From positions 62,001-126,000 of the forward strand of contig NZ_JAFBCX010000001.1 in assembly GCF_016907955.1 (NCBI RefSeq): a stretch of 64,000 nucleotides of DNA, read 5' to 3'. Source of the stretch: Lentzea nigeriaca. Its GTDB lineage: Bacteria > Actinomycetota > Actinomycetes > Mycobacteriales > Pseudonocardiaceae. Positions 9,345 through 17,375 of this stretch are shown one piece after another. A model generated the notes under the pieces. That model did not search any database. It was given only the letters and a program-made list of their open reading frames with translations, and was not told where the DNA came from. Positions within the stretch are counted from its first letter, which is position 1. Each line of letters opens with the position of its first letter. A program made the position numbers and the translations under genes.

Positions 9345-9555
9345 GCTTGAAGATGAGTTGCGCCGAGGCCCGAACGACGTGCGCGGAGGGCATTCGCGAG
9401 GGCGAGCCCCGTGTGTGCGAGGTGTGCAGCTACGCGGCCGCACGACAGTCCGCCTCGGGCAGCAGACCTCGGCAAGCCCCGCACCCGCCACAGTGATCCT
9501 GTACCTGCCCCACACCAGCGCACCTCAGCAACGGGGCCTCACTGCTGAGATCCGT
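9345..9555 (+). pseudogene. Degraded 3' remnant of a ricin-domain sigma-factor gene
   Basis: The 9044-9628 gap holds a broken copy of the last ~200 bases of the gene at 1871-3316. Translation of one frame gives GIREGEPR (against GFSDGVPR) and, after a frameshift, PAPATVILYLPHTSAPQQR against PAPTAFILYMPYTNAPQQR. Similarity continues past the stop (GAGATCCG, CGAAGA). No sigma or membrane part is left. The rest of the gap (9044-9340) holds the promoter side of the minus-strand DUF1080 gene and nothing else I recognise. Confidence 0.8.
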
Positions 9556-9628
9556 CGAAGATATTCGTCCATCCGTGTTATCCGAGCGTCCGCATCGACT
9601 CCCTACCTGGTGAAAGGAAGGGAGTTCC

Positions 9629-11086
9629 ATGAGCAAGATCAAACTGGGTGTTGGGCTGTCGGTCGCGTTGGCGGTGCTGTTCACGGGCCCCGTGGCCGTG
9701 TCGCCGACGGGCGCGGCCGCCAGCCAGCCCACGAACACGGTGAACCAGGCCAAGGGGCCGCAGTTCGCCTGTGACAACAAGGACGCGGACGACAAGGGGT
9801 GGGTGTTGCCGATCTACGTCCACTTCCCCGGTGATGACCAGTACGACGCCGAGGTCGGCCTGGTCCGGCGTGCGCTCTGGCAGACGGATCAGACCTTCGA
9901 CATGAGCGCGCAGCGGTTCGGCGTGTCCCGGCGGCTGCGGATCGCGCAGGACGACCAGTGCCAGCCGATCGTCGGGAAGATCTCGTTCGCGAAGGGCCGG
10001 GATCGTGGCGAGATGCACGCGGCGCTGGCCGACAGTCTGGCCAGCCAGCCGCAGAAGGTGCGTGAGCTCTTTGCGACCAAGCGGGTCAAGACGTTGTTCT
10101 TCGCGCGCAGTGACGAGATCACCAGCCAGTGCACCGGTGGTGGAGCGAACTCCGGGCTGGCCGGTGGCAACATCATCATGTCCCGGTGGTGCTGGGGCGA
10201 GGCCGGGCTCACCCACGAGATGATCCACACCTTCGGGCTCAACCACTGCAACAACGACGGCGAGAACGGCAGTGATCCGGTCTGCCGCGGCTACGGCAAA
10301 CCCGAATGCAACACCGACGCCGCGTCGCAGTACCACCTCGACGCCTGCCGGACGGACAAGTTCCGCTACTTCGAGCCGACGAAGGAGTCGCAGCCTTCGC
10401 CTGACCCGCTGCCGAAGGACCGCAACGTCGCGTTCAGCCCGTACCTGATCACCGATCAGCCGAGTCCCGCGCTGGACTTCCGGCTCAAGTCGGTTCCCAC
10501 CGAGGAGGGCCTGTGCCTCGACGGCGGCGACCAGAAGGTGGTGATGCGCAAGTGCTCGGGCAGCCAGGCGCAGGTCTGGCGACGGACCATCGACGGTGCC
10601 GGGTATCTGACGGTCCGCAACGTCGGCACCGACAAGTGCCTGGCCATGTCCTCCGCCCCGGAGGAGCACACCACCGCGGCGGAGACCGCGCCGTGCAAGG
10701 CGGGGGAGGCGTCGCAGCAGTGGCTGCCCCAGGAGGACGGGCAGAACTCGAACCTGGTCAACCGCACCGGCGGAATGAAGCAGGCGAGGCTGGGCGTTCC
10801 CAAGAACAGGGCCGACGGAGCAGCGGTGACGCGCGGCCCAGGCGATTTCCAGGCCGAATGGATCGGCGCCACGCCGGCACCCAACCCCACCGCCGCGGCG
10901 CCGGCCGCCCCGAACGCTCCCGGGCAGGCCACCACGCAGGCGCCGGCCCCGCAGGCCGCCGCCAGCAAGGGTGAACTCGCTGCCACCGGGTTCAGCAACG
11001 GATGGCTGATCGCCTTGGGAACGGTGCTGCTGCTGGGCGGCGGCGGCCTGCTCGTGGCGATGCGGATACGCCGCGCGCGTCGCTGA
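9629..11086 (+). CDS. Wall-anchored metzincin-like zinc protease with ricin-type lectin domain
   Basis: Secreted protein of 485 residues. Signal peptide (about 1-32), then a catalytic-looking domain with HEMIHTFGLNH: His196, Glu197, His200 and His206 match the zinc site HExxHxxGxxH of metzincins. A ricin B-like domain (about 290-412, CLDGGDQK and CLAMSS repeats) follows, then an Ala/Pro-rich spacer, and LAATG (450-454) with a hydrophobic helix and RIRRARR tail. LAXTG is the class E sortase signal, so the protein is probably covalently attached to peptidoglycan. AGGAAGGGAG precedes ATG 9629. Not close to any named protease I recall; substrate unknown, perhaps a glycoprotein reached through the lectin. 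Confidence 0.82.
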   Translation: MSKIKLGVGLSVALAVLFTGPVAVSPTGAAASQPTNTVNQAKGPQFACDNKDADDKGWVLPIYVHFPGDDQYDAEVGLVRRALWQTDQTFDMSAQRFGVSRRLRIAQDDQCQPIVGKISFAKGRDRGEMHAALADSLASQPQKVRELFATKRVKTLFFARSDEITSQCTGGGANSGLAGGNIIMSRWCWGEAGLTHEMIHTFGLNHCNNDGENGSDPVCRGYGKPECNTDAASQYHLDACRTDKFRYFEPTKESQPSPDPLPKDRNVAFSPYLITDQPSPALDFRLKSVPTEEGLCLDGGDQKVVMRKCSGSQAQVWRRTIDGAGYLTVRNVGTDKCLAMSSAPEEHTTAAETAPCKAGEASQQWLPQEDGQNSNLVNRTGGMKQARLGVPKNRADGAAVTRGPGDFQAEWIGATPAPNPTAAAPAAPNAPGQATTQAPAPQAAASKGELAATGFSNGWLIALGTVLLLGGGGLLVAMRIRRARR

Positions 11087-11096
11087 CGACTCTTCG

Positions 11097-11132
11097 GGAC
11101 GCCTTCGCCACCTCCCGCGGGCGAAGGCGTCC
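11097..11132 (+). terminator. Hairpin after the metzincin-lectin gene
   Basis: Perfect 13-bp stem (GGACGCCTTCGCC and complement) with a 10-base loop starting 11 bases after the stop codon; typical actinomycete terminator without T-run. Confidence 0.75.
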
Positions 11133-11235
11133 TGCAAGCGACGTGCACTGTCCATTGTGGACTTCCCCCTGAGTGTGGCGGAGAGAAGGCGATGTCGTCC
11201 GTCGGACGACGGCGGCACGGGAATTCCGAAGTTTG

Positions 11236-11265
11236 TTCGACCGACCGAGGACCCGAACGGTCTCC
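11236..11265 (+). promoter_or_regulatory. Putative ECF promoter, diverged copy
   Basis: TTCGACC (11236-11242), 17 bases, GTCTCC (11260-11265). The -35-like half differs at two positions from the TGTGACC of the paralog at 1809; the -10-like half is identical. The start codon lies 41 bases after the element, as in the paralogs. Confidence 0.5.
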
Positions 11266-11305
11266 CGACCATGTGGGTTGTTTCTAGAGAAGTGAGGTTG
11301 TGGGT

Positions 11306-12796
11306 GTGAACGACACATCGGCCGCGGTCATGCTGCCTTTGGTGTACACCGTTGTTCGCCGAACGCTGTCTACGGACGTTGACGTGCACGATGTGGTCCG
11401 GGCAACGATGGCCCGGGTCGTGTCGGAAGCCGGAGGTGAGCGGTTCCGCTCCCATGTCGTCGCCGTGACGGTCGACCGGATCCGTGAACACCGGAGGCGC
11501 CGGAGTCCGGCGTTCGGAGTGCCGGAGGACACCCGTTCCCTCGTGGAGATCGAGTTCGTCGACCGGCCGCTGAACACGCTCACCAGGGCTCTCCAGCGGC
11601 GTGAGGTCGCCCGTGCCGCACGCTGGCTCGATGACGACGAGCGGGAGCTGCTGGCGCTGTGGTCGGTGGAGCGCGGTGGACACATCAAGGCCGCAGACGT
11701 CGCCGGCGCCCTCGGGCAGGACGCCCGTCACGTCGCGATCCGCTTGAGCAGGGTCAAGCGCCGGCTAGAGGCCGCGCGCCTGCTGTTGCGGGCCTTGTGC
11801 GCGACGCCGCGATGCCGGGGCCTGGCGATGGCGGGCAAGCACGGGCAAGGCCGGACCCCGTTGCTGCGGCACGTCGCAGGCTGCGAGACGTGCAGGCTCA
11901 CGGCGGACGACCTGGTCCCGGTCGAGACGCTGTTCACAGGCGCGGCGTTGCTCCCGGTTCCCGATGACTACGCGGCCCAGATGTTGTCCGACGCGCGTGC
12001 AACGGTCGAGGATTCCGAGCAGACCGTGGAGATCCGCGGACCGATTCGCGGACTGATTCGCGATGGCGCCTGGCGCGTGTCGAGGCTGTCCGGCCCGTAC
12101 CGCCGTCTCGCGAGGCTCGCCACGGCCAAACCGCTGCTGACCGCGGTCGGCGCCGGTGCCGCGCTGGTTGCCGTCGTGGTGGCGAACGGACCGATCGGCG
12201 CGTCGCCGTCACTGGCGGCAGGCGTCCAGACGTCGTTGCCCACGTCATCAACGACGACCGAATCGAGTCCTGCCACGACCAGCGGCCCTGCGGCGGTGTC
12301 CCTGGTTCCCGCCACGTCCGAACCGCCCACGACCACGTCCGCACCTCCGACGACCACGGCCGCCCAGACGACGACGGCAGCGAAAACCATGCCCACGACG
12401 GCGAAAGCACCGGTCGCCGGCCAGTCCGCCGAGGCGGCGCGGGTCGTCGCGCTGGTGAACGAGGCCCGAGCCGCCGCCGGGTGCAAACCGTTGCGAGTGG
12501 ACGATCGGCTCACGAAGGCCGCCCAGGCGCACAGCACCGACATGGTGGAACGCGGCTACTTCTCCCACACGACTCCCGACGGGGTCGACCCCTCCGCGCG
12601 CATGCGGGCGGCCGGGTTCGACGGCGGTTTCGCAGCGGAGAACATCGCGGCGGGGCAGTCCACACCGGAGGCCGTGATGGGGTCGTGGATGAACTCGCCG
12701 GGGCACCGCGGCAACATCCTCGACTGCGACCTCTCCCTCATCGGTGTGGGCGTGGACAAGCGCGGCTGGCGATGGACCCAGAACTTCGGCGGGTAG
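11306..12796 (+). CDS. Shortened transmembrane ECF-type sigma factor with CAP/SCP outer domain
   Basis: Paralog of the next gene, 496 residues. Sigma region 2 lacks about 20 N-terminal residues and its core has changed (DVVRATMARVV instead of DVVQDTMVRVV). Region 4 follows, then the zinc motif RHVAGCETC (about 188-197), one membrane helix (about 277-293), a Thr/Pro-rich linker and a full CAP/SCP (YkwD-like) domain (about 372-496: ENIAAG, NSPGHRGNIL, WTQNFG). Bacterial CAP domains are secreted and may bind lipids or wall material. Start GTG 11306 was chosen by GAGGT at 7-base spacing and by promoter distance; GTG 11300 is possible. The altered region 2 may mean weaker promoter melting or a modulating role. 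Confidence 0.82.
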   Translation: MNDTSAAVMLPLVYTVVRRTLSTDVDVHDVVRATMARVVSEAGGERFRSHVVAVTVDRIREHRRRRSPAFGVPEDTRSLVEIEFVDRPLNTLTRALQRREVARAARWLDDDERELLALWSVERGGHIKAADVAGALGQDARHVAIRLSRVKRRLEAARLLLRALCATPRCRGLAMAGKHGQGRTPLLRHVAGCETCRLTADDLVPVETLFTGAALLPVPDDYAAQMLSDARATVEDSEQTVEIRGPIRGLIRDGAWRVSRLSGPYRRLARLATAKPLLTAVGAGAALVAVVVANGPIGASPSLAAGVQTSLPTSSTTTESSPATTSGPAAVSLVPATSEPPTTTSAPPTTTAAQTTTAAKTMPTTAKAPVAGQSAEAARVVALVNEARAAAGCKPLRVDDRLTKAAQAHSTDMVERGYFSHTTPDGVDPSARMRAAGFDGGFAAENIAAGQSTPEAVMGSWMNSPGHRGNILDCDLSLIGVGVDKRGWRWTQNFGG

Positions 12797-12841
12797 CCGA
12801 GGCCGAGCTCAGCCGGTGCTGCGAACCCATTGCGGATTTTG

Positions 12842-12871
12842 TGTTATCCGGGCGGCCGTCCACCTGTCTTA
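12842..12871 (+). promoter_or_regulatory. Putative ECF promoter
   Basis: TGTTATC (12842-12848), 17 bases, GTCTTA (12866-12871); the start codon lies 42 bases further, exactly as at the 39303 gene. A short CACCTG/CAGGTG inverted repeat overlaps the -10 side. Confidence 0.55.
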
Positions 12872-12912
12872 CCAGGTGTGCGAGGAGACCCGGCGAAGGC
12901 GAGGTTGCGGGC

Positions 12913-14538
12913 GTGACCGATCGGACGAAGACGGCTCGAGTGGACACCTCGGTGGTGACCGCCGCACGTTCTGGCGACCGCAGGGCCATGGACGCGCTGC
13001 TGGCGGAGTACCTTCCGCTGGTCTACAGCATCGTGCGGCGAACGTTGTCTTCGACTGCCGATGTCGATGACGTCGTTCAGGACACGATGGTCCGGGTCGT
13101 GCGGGGAATCGGAGGACTGCGTGAACCCGACCGGTTCCGGTCCTGGCTGGTCGCCGTCACGGTCAACCAGATTCGCGACTTTCACGGGACTTGGCACAGC
13201 GTGCCACGACAGGAGCTGGGCGACGAGCATCCGGACCCCAACGCCGAGTTCGTCGACCTTGCCTTGACCGGGCTCGACTTGTCGAGGCAGCGGCAGGAGA
13301 TCGTGCGCGCGGCGCGGTGGCTGCAGGCCGAGGACCAAGAGCTGCTGTCGTTGTGGTCGTTGGAACGTGGCGGGCACATGTCGCGTGTGGACATCACCAC
13401 CGCACTGCGGCAGAACGCCCACCACGTCGCTGTGCGGGTGGGCAGGCTGAAGCAGCGGCTGGAGGCGGCGCGACTGCTCGAGCGCGCAGTCACAACAGTT
13501 CCGCGGTGCCCTGGGTTGGCTGAGGCGGCGAGCAAGTGGCCGGGGAAGCCCAGTTCTGTGTGGCGCAAGCGACTGCTGCGGCACGTCAGCGGGTGCCGGG
13601 CTTGCCGGGCGGCAGAGGACGGCATGATGCCCGCCGAGCGGGTGTTCCTGGGCCTGGCACTGCTGCCGCTTCCCGTCGGATACCTGCCGGGATTGCTCGC
13701 TGACGTCCACCTGACTGCCGAGCTCGGCCGTGCGGCCGGCGAAGTCGACGCACTCGAGACAAAGCAGTTGGCTCTGCACCACCGAATCGTGGACTTCGTC
13801 GCCACGAAGCCGTTGCTCACCGCGGCCGGGGTCAGCGCGGTGTGCGCACTGGGACTGACCACAGTCGTCGTGTCGCACCTGTCGGCGGCCGGCCCGACCA
13901 CCGCACTGGTCGGAACCAGTACCACCACCTCTGCAGCGCCACAGAGCAGCCGGAGTCCGTCCACCGCACCGTTGTCCACCGCGCCGTCGGCGATCGCACC
14001 GACGTCCGGCACCACCGCGCCGGCGCCGAGGACCACGTCCCCAACACAACCGCGGATGACGACCCCCGCGCCCGTCGTCCCGCCGAATACGCCGACCTCC
14101 ACGACGCCTGCGACTCTCACGCCCGCCGAGCGGGTGCTCGCCGTGATGAACCAGGCGCGGGCCGGGGCGCGGCTGAAGCCGTACGAGATGGACGCGAAAC
14201 TGGTCAACGCCGCGGCCGGGCACAACCAGGTGATGGCAGGTGGTTGCGGCCTGAACCACGAATGCTCGGGCGAACCCGGCGCCGGTGTCCGCATCAGTGC
14301 CGCGGGGGCGCAGTGGGGCGAGCTCGGCGAGAACATCGGGAGCGGAGGGCCGGTCGACGACACGACTTCCGCCATCGGCGACAAGGCAGTCGGATTGACC
14401 AATGCGATGCTCGGCGAGAAGCCGCCCGACGATGGACATCGCCGCAACATCCTCAGCTCGTCGTACACCAAAGTCGGGATCGCGGTGACGCGCGACGCAT
14501 CCGGCGTGGTCTGGATGACCCAGGAGTTCACCGGTTGA
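12913..14538 (+). CDS. One-piece transmembrane ECF sigma factor with CAP/SCP outer domain
   Basis: 541 residues. Complete sigma region 2 (about 16-90; VYSIVRRTLSS, DVDDVVQDTM, RSWLVAVTVNQIRD), region 4 (about 130-185), zinc-finger anti-sigma motif RHVSGCRAC (about 222-231), membrane helix (about 301-321), Thr/Pro linker, and CAP domain (about 400-541; GENIGSGG, GHRRNIL, WMTQEF). Sigma and anti-sigma functions sit in one chain, with the outer CAP domain as likely sensor. Start GTG 12913 has GAGGT 7 bases upstream; the long open frame before it is out of family. It lies only 116 bases after the shortened paralog, so the pair came from tandem duplication. How the sigma part is freed (proteolysis or conformational change) is not visible. 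Confidence 0.86.
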   Translation: MTDRTKTARVDTSVVTAARSGDRRAMDALLAEYLPLVYSIVRRTLSSTADVDDVVQDTMVRVVRGIGGLREPDRFRSWLVAVTVNQIRDFHGTWHSVPRQELGDEHPDPNAEFVDLALTGLDLSRQRQEIVRAARWLQAEDQELLSLWSLERGGHMSRVDITTALRQNAHHVAVRVGRLKQRLEAARLLERAVTTVPRCPGLAEAASKWPGKPSSVWRKRLLRHVSGCRACRAAEDGMMPAERVFLGLALLPLPVGYLPGLLADVHLTAELGRAAGEVDALETKQLALHHRIVDFVATKPLLTAAGVSAVCALGLTTVVVSHLSAAGPTTALVGTSTTTSAAPQSSRSPSTAPLSTAPSAIAPTSGTTAPAPRTTSPTQPRMTTPAPVVPPNTPTSTTPATLTPAERVLAVMNQARAGARLKPYEMDAKLVNAAAGHNQVMAGGCGLNHECSGEPGAGVRISAAGAQWGELGENIGSGGPVDDTTSAIGDKAVGLTNAMLGEKPPDDGHRRNILSSSYTKVGIAVTRDASGVVWMTQEFTG

Positions 14539-14672
14539 GCGACGCGGCGACTGCGAACGCGCGACAGCGGCGCAGCGAAGAGGTGGGTTCTGTTGATCTC
14601 GACCAGGTCGGCGGCGGCCCACACCGCCGCATCGACCAGCTGTGGCAGCCGATGCGAGGCGGCCGCCACACG

Positions 14673-14705
14673 GGCCCGGCGCCTCTCTCCCCGAGGCGCC
14701 GGGCC
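14673..14705 (+). terminator. Hairpin between sigma gene and enolase-superfamily gene
   Basis: Perfect 13-bp stem GGCCCGGCGCCTC with complement and 7-base loop. It closes the sigma/CAP transcript just upstream of the ribosome site of the next gene. Confidence 0.75.
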
Positions 14706-14739
14706 TCAAACCTCTGAATCTCGGAAAGGCGGCTGTGCC

Positions 14740-15855
14740 ATGAGGATTCGAACGATGTCCACGGCGGTGGCCGGGGCGACCCGCGAGTGGACGATCGTGC
14801 GGATCGAGTCCGACGACGGTCAGGTGGGGTGGGGTGAGGCGTGTCATGCGCCAGGTCTGACGGGCGTGCTGGCGGGGCTCGGCGAGGCGCTGATCGGCGC
14901 CGACCTGCGGCAGGTTCAGCCGTTGATCCGGCGGTTGCACGCCGAGACATCGGGTTCGGCAGGCGGGATTGTGCGCGACGCGATCTCCGGTGTGGACGCG
15001 GCGCTGTGGGACCTGAACGCCCGGTTGCTGGGTGTGCCGCTGTGGCGGTTGCTGGGCGGCCGCGTCCACGAGCGGGTGCGGGTGTACGCCCGGTGTTCCA
15101 CCGGCTCGCTGTGCAATCAGATGGGATACGAGCAACTCGCGGCTCAGGCGAGCGCGGCGGTGGCCGCGGGGTTCGACGGACTGAAGATCGACCTCGACGT
15201 GCCGGGCCTGCTGCCGCGTCACCCCGGCAGCCGGATGCTGCCTCCGGGTGCGGAGGATCTGGCGTCACGAATCATGACCGCAGTGCGCCGCGCGGTGGGT
15301 CCGTACGTCGACGTGGCGTATGACTGCAACCGGCGCTACGACCTCCAGTCGGCGATGCGGCTGACCGAAGTGGCGGTCGAACAAGGGGTGTGGTGGCTCG
15401 AGGATCCCGTTGCGGCGGAGAATGTCGACGGTCTGCGCAGTCTCGTGTGCCGAGCGGTGCCGCTGGGCGGCGGCGAGCACGCGGTCGGGTACGACACCGC
15501 GGCGCGGTTGCTGGAGACCGGGGCGTTGTCGGTTCTGACCCCCGACCTGCGCAGGACGGGCGGCTACGCAGAGGTGCGGCGGATGGCGGAAGCCGCCGAC
15601 CGGTTCGGGGTCGCCCTCGCGCCGCACACAGGTGCCGGTCCGATCGGCACCGCGTTCGCCGCACAGGTCGCCTGCACTTGGCCGAACTTGCTGGCACTGG
15701 AGTACTCGGGCCTCGACGTGCGGGGCTACGACGACCTCGTGGGACGGTCGCTGCTTCAGGACGGCGCCATCGAGATCACCGATCGACCGGGCATCGGGGT
15801 CGAGCCGGATCTCGAAGTGGTGGGGAAGGACGGCGAAGGCTTCTTCAGTCTCTGA
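14740..15855 (+). CDS. Enolase-superfamily (mandelate racemase/muconate-lactonizing) enzyme
   Basis: 371 residues. N-terminal capping domain (about 1-120) followed by a TIM barrel. Metal ligands of the family are seen: Asp in VDVAYDCN, Glu in WWLEDP, Glu in GGGEHAVG. A base is offered by LKIDLD on the second strand, and PDLRRTGG with APHTGAG supplies an Asp-His pair as in the mandelate racemase group. It probably dehydrates or epimerises a sugar acid, which fits the neighbouring sugar locus. Start ATG 14740 has GGAAAGG upstream; an earlier start would run through the terminator. It ends 6 bases from the convergent ROK gene. Substrate cannot be predicted. Confidence 0.88.
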   Translation: MRIRTMSTAVAGATREWTIVRIESDDGQVGWGEACHAPGLTGVLAGLGEALIGADLRQVQPLIRRLHAETSGSAGGIVRDAISGVDAALWDLNARLLGVPLWRLLGGRVHERVRVYARCSTGSLCNQMGYEQLAAQASAAVAAGFDGLKIDLDVPGLLPRHPGSRMLPPGAEDLASRIMTAVRRAVGPYVDVAYDCNRRYDLQSAMRLTEVAVEQGVWWLEDPVAAENVDGLRSLVCRAVPLGGGEHAVGYDTAARLLETGALSVLTPDLRRTGGYAEVRRMAEAADRFGVALAPHTGAGPIGTAFAAQVACTWPNLLALEYSGLDVRGYDDLVGRSLLQDGAIEITDRPGIGVEPDLEVVGKDGEGFFSL

Positions 15856-15861
15856 CCACGG

Positions 15862-17037
15862 TCACCCGAGCAGACGGTCCACAACAGACGGTTCGAGGAT
15901 CTGCTGGATCACCATGGCGGCGGCGCCGATGATGCCTGCCTGGTCACCGGTTTTCGAGTGCACGATGCGCAGGTTCTCGGTCGCCAGGGGCAGCGACCGC
16001 CGGTAGATCGACTCCCGGATGCCGGCGAGGAGGAGCTCGCCCGCCTGCGCGAGGCTGCCGCTGATGACGATCAGCGCGGGGTTGAACATGTTGACACAGG
16101 TGGCGAGCACATCGCCGATGTCCCGCCCCGCCTCGCGCAGCACCTGGCCCGCGATGACGTTGCCATCGCGCACGAGGCCGACGATGTCGGAGTTGGTCTG
16201 CGCCGCCAACCCGTTCGCCCTCAGGGTCGCAGCGATCGCGGAGCCGCCGGCGATCGCCTCGAGGCAGCCGGTGATGCCGCAACTGCACGGGACGTCCTCC
16301 GCGCGGTGCGCGCGAATGTGCCCGAGGTCGCCCGCCGCACCGACGGCACCGCGGTGCAGTCTCCCGTTGCTGATCATGCCCGCGCCTATCCCGGTGGCGA
16401 CCTTGACCAGGATGAGGTGCGCCACGTCGGGATAAGCAGCGCTGTGCTCACCGAGCGCCATGAGGTTGACCTCGTTGTCGACGAGCACGGGAACGTCGAA
16501 GTCGGCCTGGATCCGCTTCGGCACGTCGTAGCCGTTCCAGCCGAGCATGATCGGCGGGTTGTTGGGACGTCCGGACGCGTGCTCGACAGGGCCCGGCAGA
16601 CCGATGCCGACACCCGCGACGAGGGCAGGCGAGACCCCGGACTCCTCGAGGAGGTCGCGCCACTGCTGGACGAGCCGGGAGAGCACCACGTCGGGGCCGG
16701 CCGCGATGTCGAGCGACACGCGTTGCACGGCTACCGGCGTTCCAGCCAGGTCGTTGAACGCGACGACGGCGTGGGTGGCACCTACTTCGGCGGTGAGCAC
16801 GACGCGCGCGCGGGTGTTGAACACGAAGAGGTCGGCGGGCCTGCCGCCGGTGGACAGACCGCTCTCACCCTCGGTCACCAGGCCGGCCAGCAGCAGTGCG
16901 TCCAGGCGGGCGCGGACCGACCATCGGGAGAGACCCGTCTCGGTGGAGAGGTCGGCTCGTGTGCGCGGCTTGCCGTCCCTCAACAGCAGGAGCAGTTGCC
17001 CTGGTGAGGCCGGGGCGAGCGGAAGAGGTTCAGCCAC
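15862..17037 (-). CDS. ROK-family transcriptional repressor
   Basis: 391 residues: winged helix-turn-helix (about 10-75, RADLSTETGLSRWSVRARL) and a ROK sugar-kinase-like domain with AEVGATHAVVAF and the structural zinc motif CSCGITGCLEAIAGG. It probably senses a sugar and represses carbohydrate genes. GTG 17037 is the likely start, matching the N-terminus of the paralog at 21677; neither has a clear ribosome site, so leaderless translation is possible. It is divergent from the ThuA gene at 17376, whose promoter holds a perfect inverted repeat (17290-17314) that is a good candidate operator. Confidence 0.9.
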   Translation of the reverse strand: MAEPLPLAPASPGQLLLLLRDGKPRTRADLSTETGLSRWSVRARLDALLLAGLVTEGESGLSTGGRPADLFVFNTRARVVLTAEVGATHAVVAFNDLAGTPVAVQRVSLDIAAGPDVVLSRLVQQWRDLLEESGVSPALVAGVGIGLPGPVEHASGRPNNPPIMLGWNGYDVPKRIQADFDVPVLVDNEVNLMALGEHSAAYPDVAHLILVKVATGIGAGMISNGRLHRGAVGAAGDLGHIRAHRAEDVPCSCGITGCLEAIAGGSAIAATLRANGLAAQTNSDIVGLVRDGNVIAGQVLREAGRDIGDVLATCVNMFNPALIVISGSLAQAGELLLAGIRESIYRRSLPLATENLRIVHSKTGDQAGIIGAAAMVIQQILEPSVVDRLLG

Positions 17038-17181
17038 GGGCCAAGTTAAGCAGACGACGTTCGATTTGTGGGTGATCGGCCTTGCTTCTATCGGTTGACA
17101 CGCACAAGCGTGCTGAACTGTGGTCGAACGCGTCAGATGGCTACCCGGCGCCGAGAGGTGCAGAGGAGACCTGGCGCGGTG

Positions 17182-17197
17182 ATGGCAGGTACTCGCC
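17182..17197 (+). promoter_or_regulatory. Near-palindrome shared by the two ThuA genes
   Basis: ATGGCAGGTACTCGCC; the matching ATGGCGGGTACTCGCC lies at 35501-35516, upstream of the other ThuA gene. The core GGC(A/G)GGTACTCGCC is almost palindromic around GTAC. Both copies are followed within about 15 bases by GTTCC. The remainder of 17038-17289 shows no gene. Confidence 0.5.
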
Positions 17198-17289
17198 ACA
17201 GCGTTCCTTCGGCGCTGTTGACCCTAACTGACCTGCGTAGACGGCGGATGGCGAGGCAATTGATCGTACTTCGGCGGTCGAGGCAGGGA

Positions 17290-17326
17290 CTTTTGTGTTG
17301 ACGATGCACAAAAGTCTACCTAGGGT
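17290..17326 (+). promoter_or_regulatory. Promoter with overlapping inverted-repeat operator for the ThuA-DUF1080 gene
   Basis: TTGACG (17298-17303), 17 bases, TAGGGT (17321-17326): a good housekeeping promoter. A perfect 8-bp inverted repeat, CTTTTGTG (17290-17297) and CACAAAAG (17307-17314), brackets the -35 box, so a bound repressor would block polymerase. A variant overlaps the promoter at 21756. The two nearby ROK proteins are the natural candidates. Confidence 0.7.
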
Positions 17327-17375
17327 CGCGATATCGCTGTGACTTCAGCAATCCCAGCCGGAAGTGGGCGACACC

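Noticed and set aside
9578-11731. 717-codon open frame on the minus strand
   Set aside because: Opposite the metzincin gene and the start of a sigma gene; composition typical of a shadow frame.
12481-12912. Long N-terminal extension of the second CAP sigma protein
   Set aside because: The open frame runs back into the previous gene out of frame, while GTG 12913 has GAGGT, the paralog N-terminus and the conserved promoter distance.
12844-15222. 792-codon open frame on the minus strand
   Set aside because: It lies opposite the sigma/CAP and enolase-superfamily genes, has a low-complexity Arg/Gly/Pro-rich translation and no ribosome site; it is an antisense shadow of high-GC coding DNA.
17095-17115. 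TTGACA with a CACGC/GCGTG repeat as a second promoter upstream of the ThuA gene
   Set aside because: No -10 box at a usable distance; the promoter at 17298-17326 is far better.
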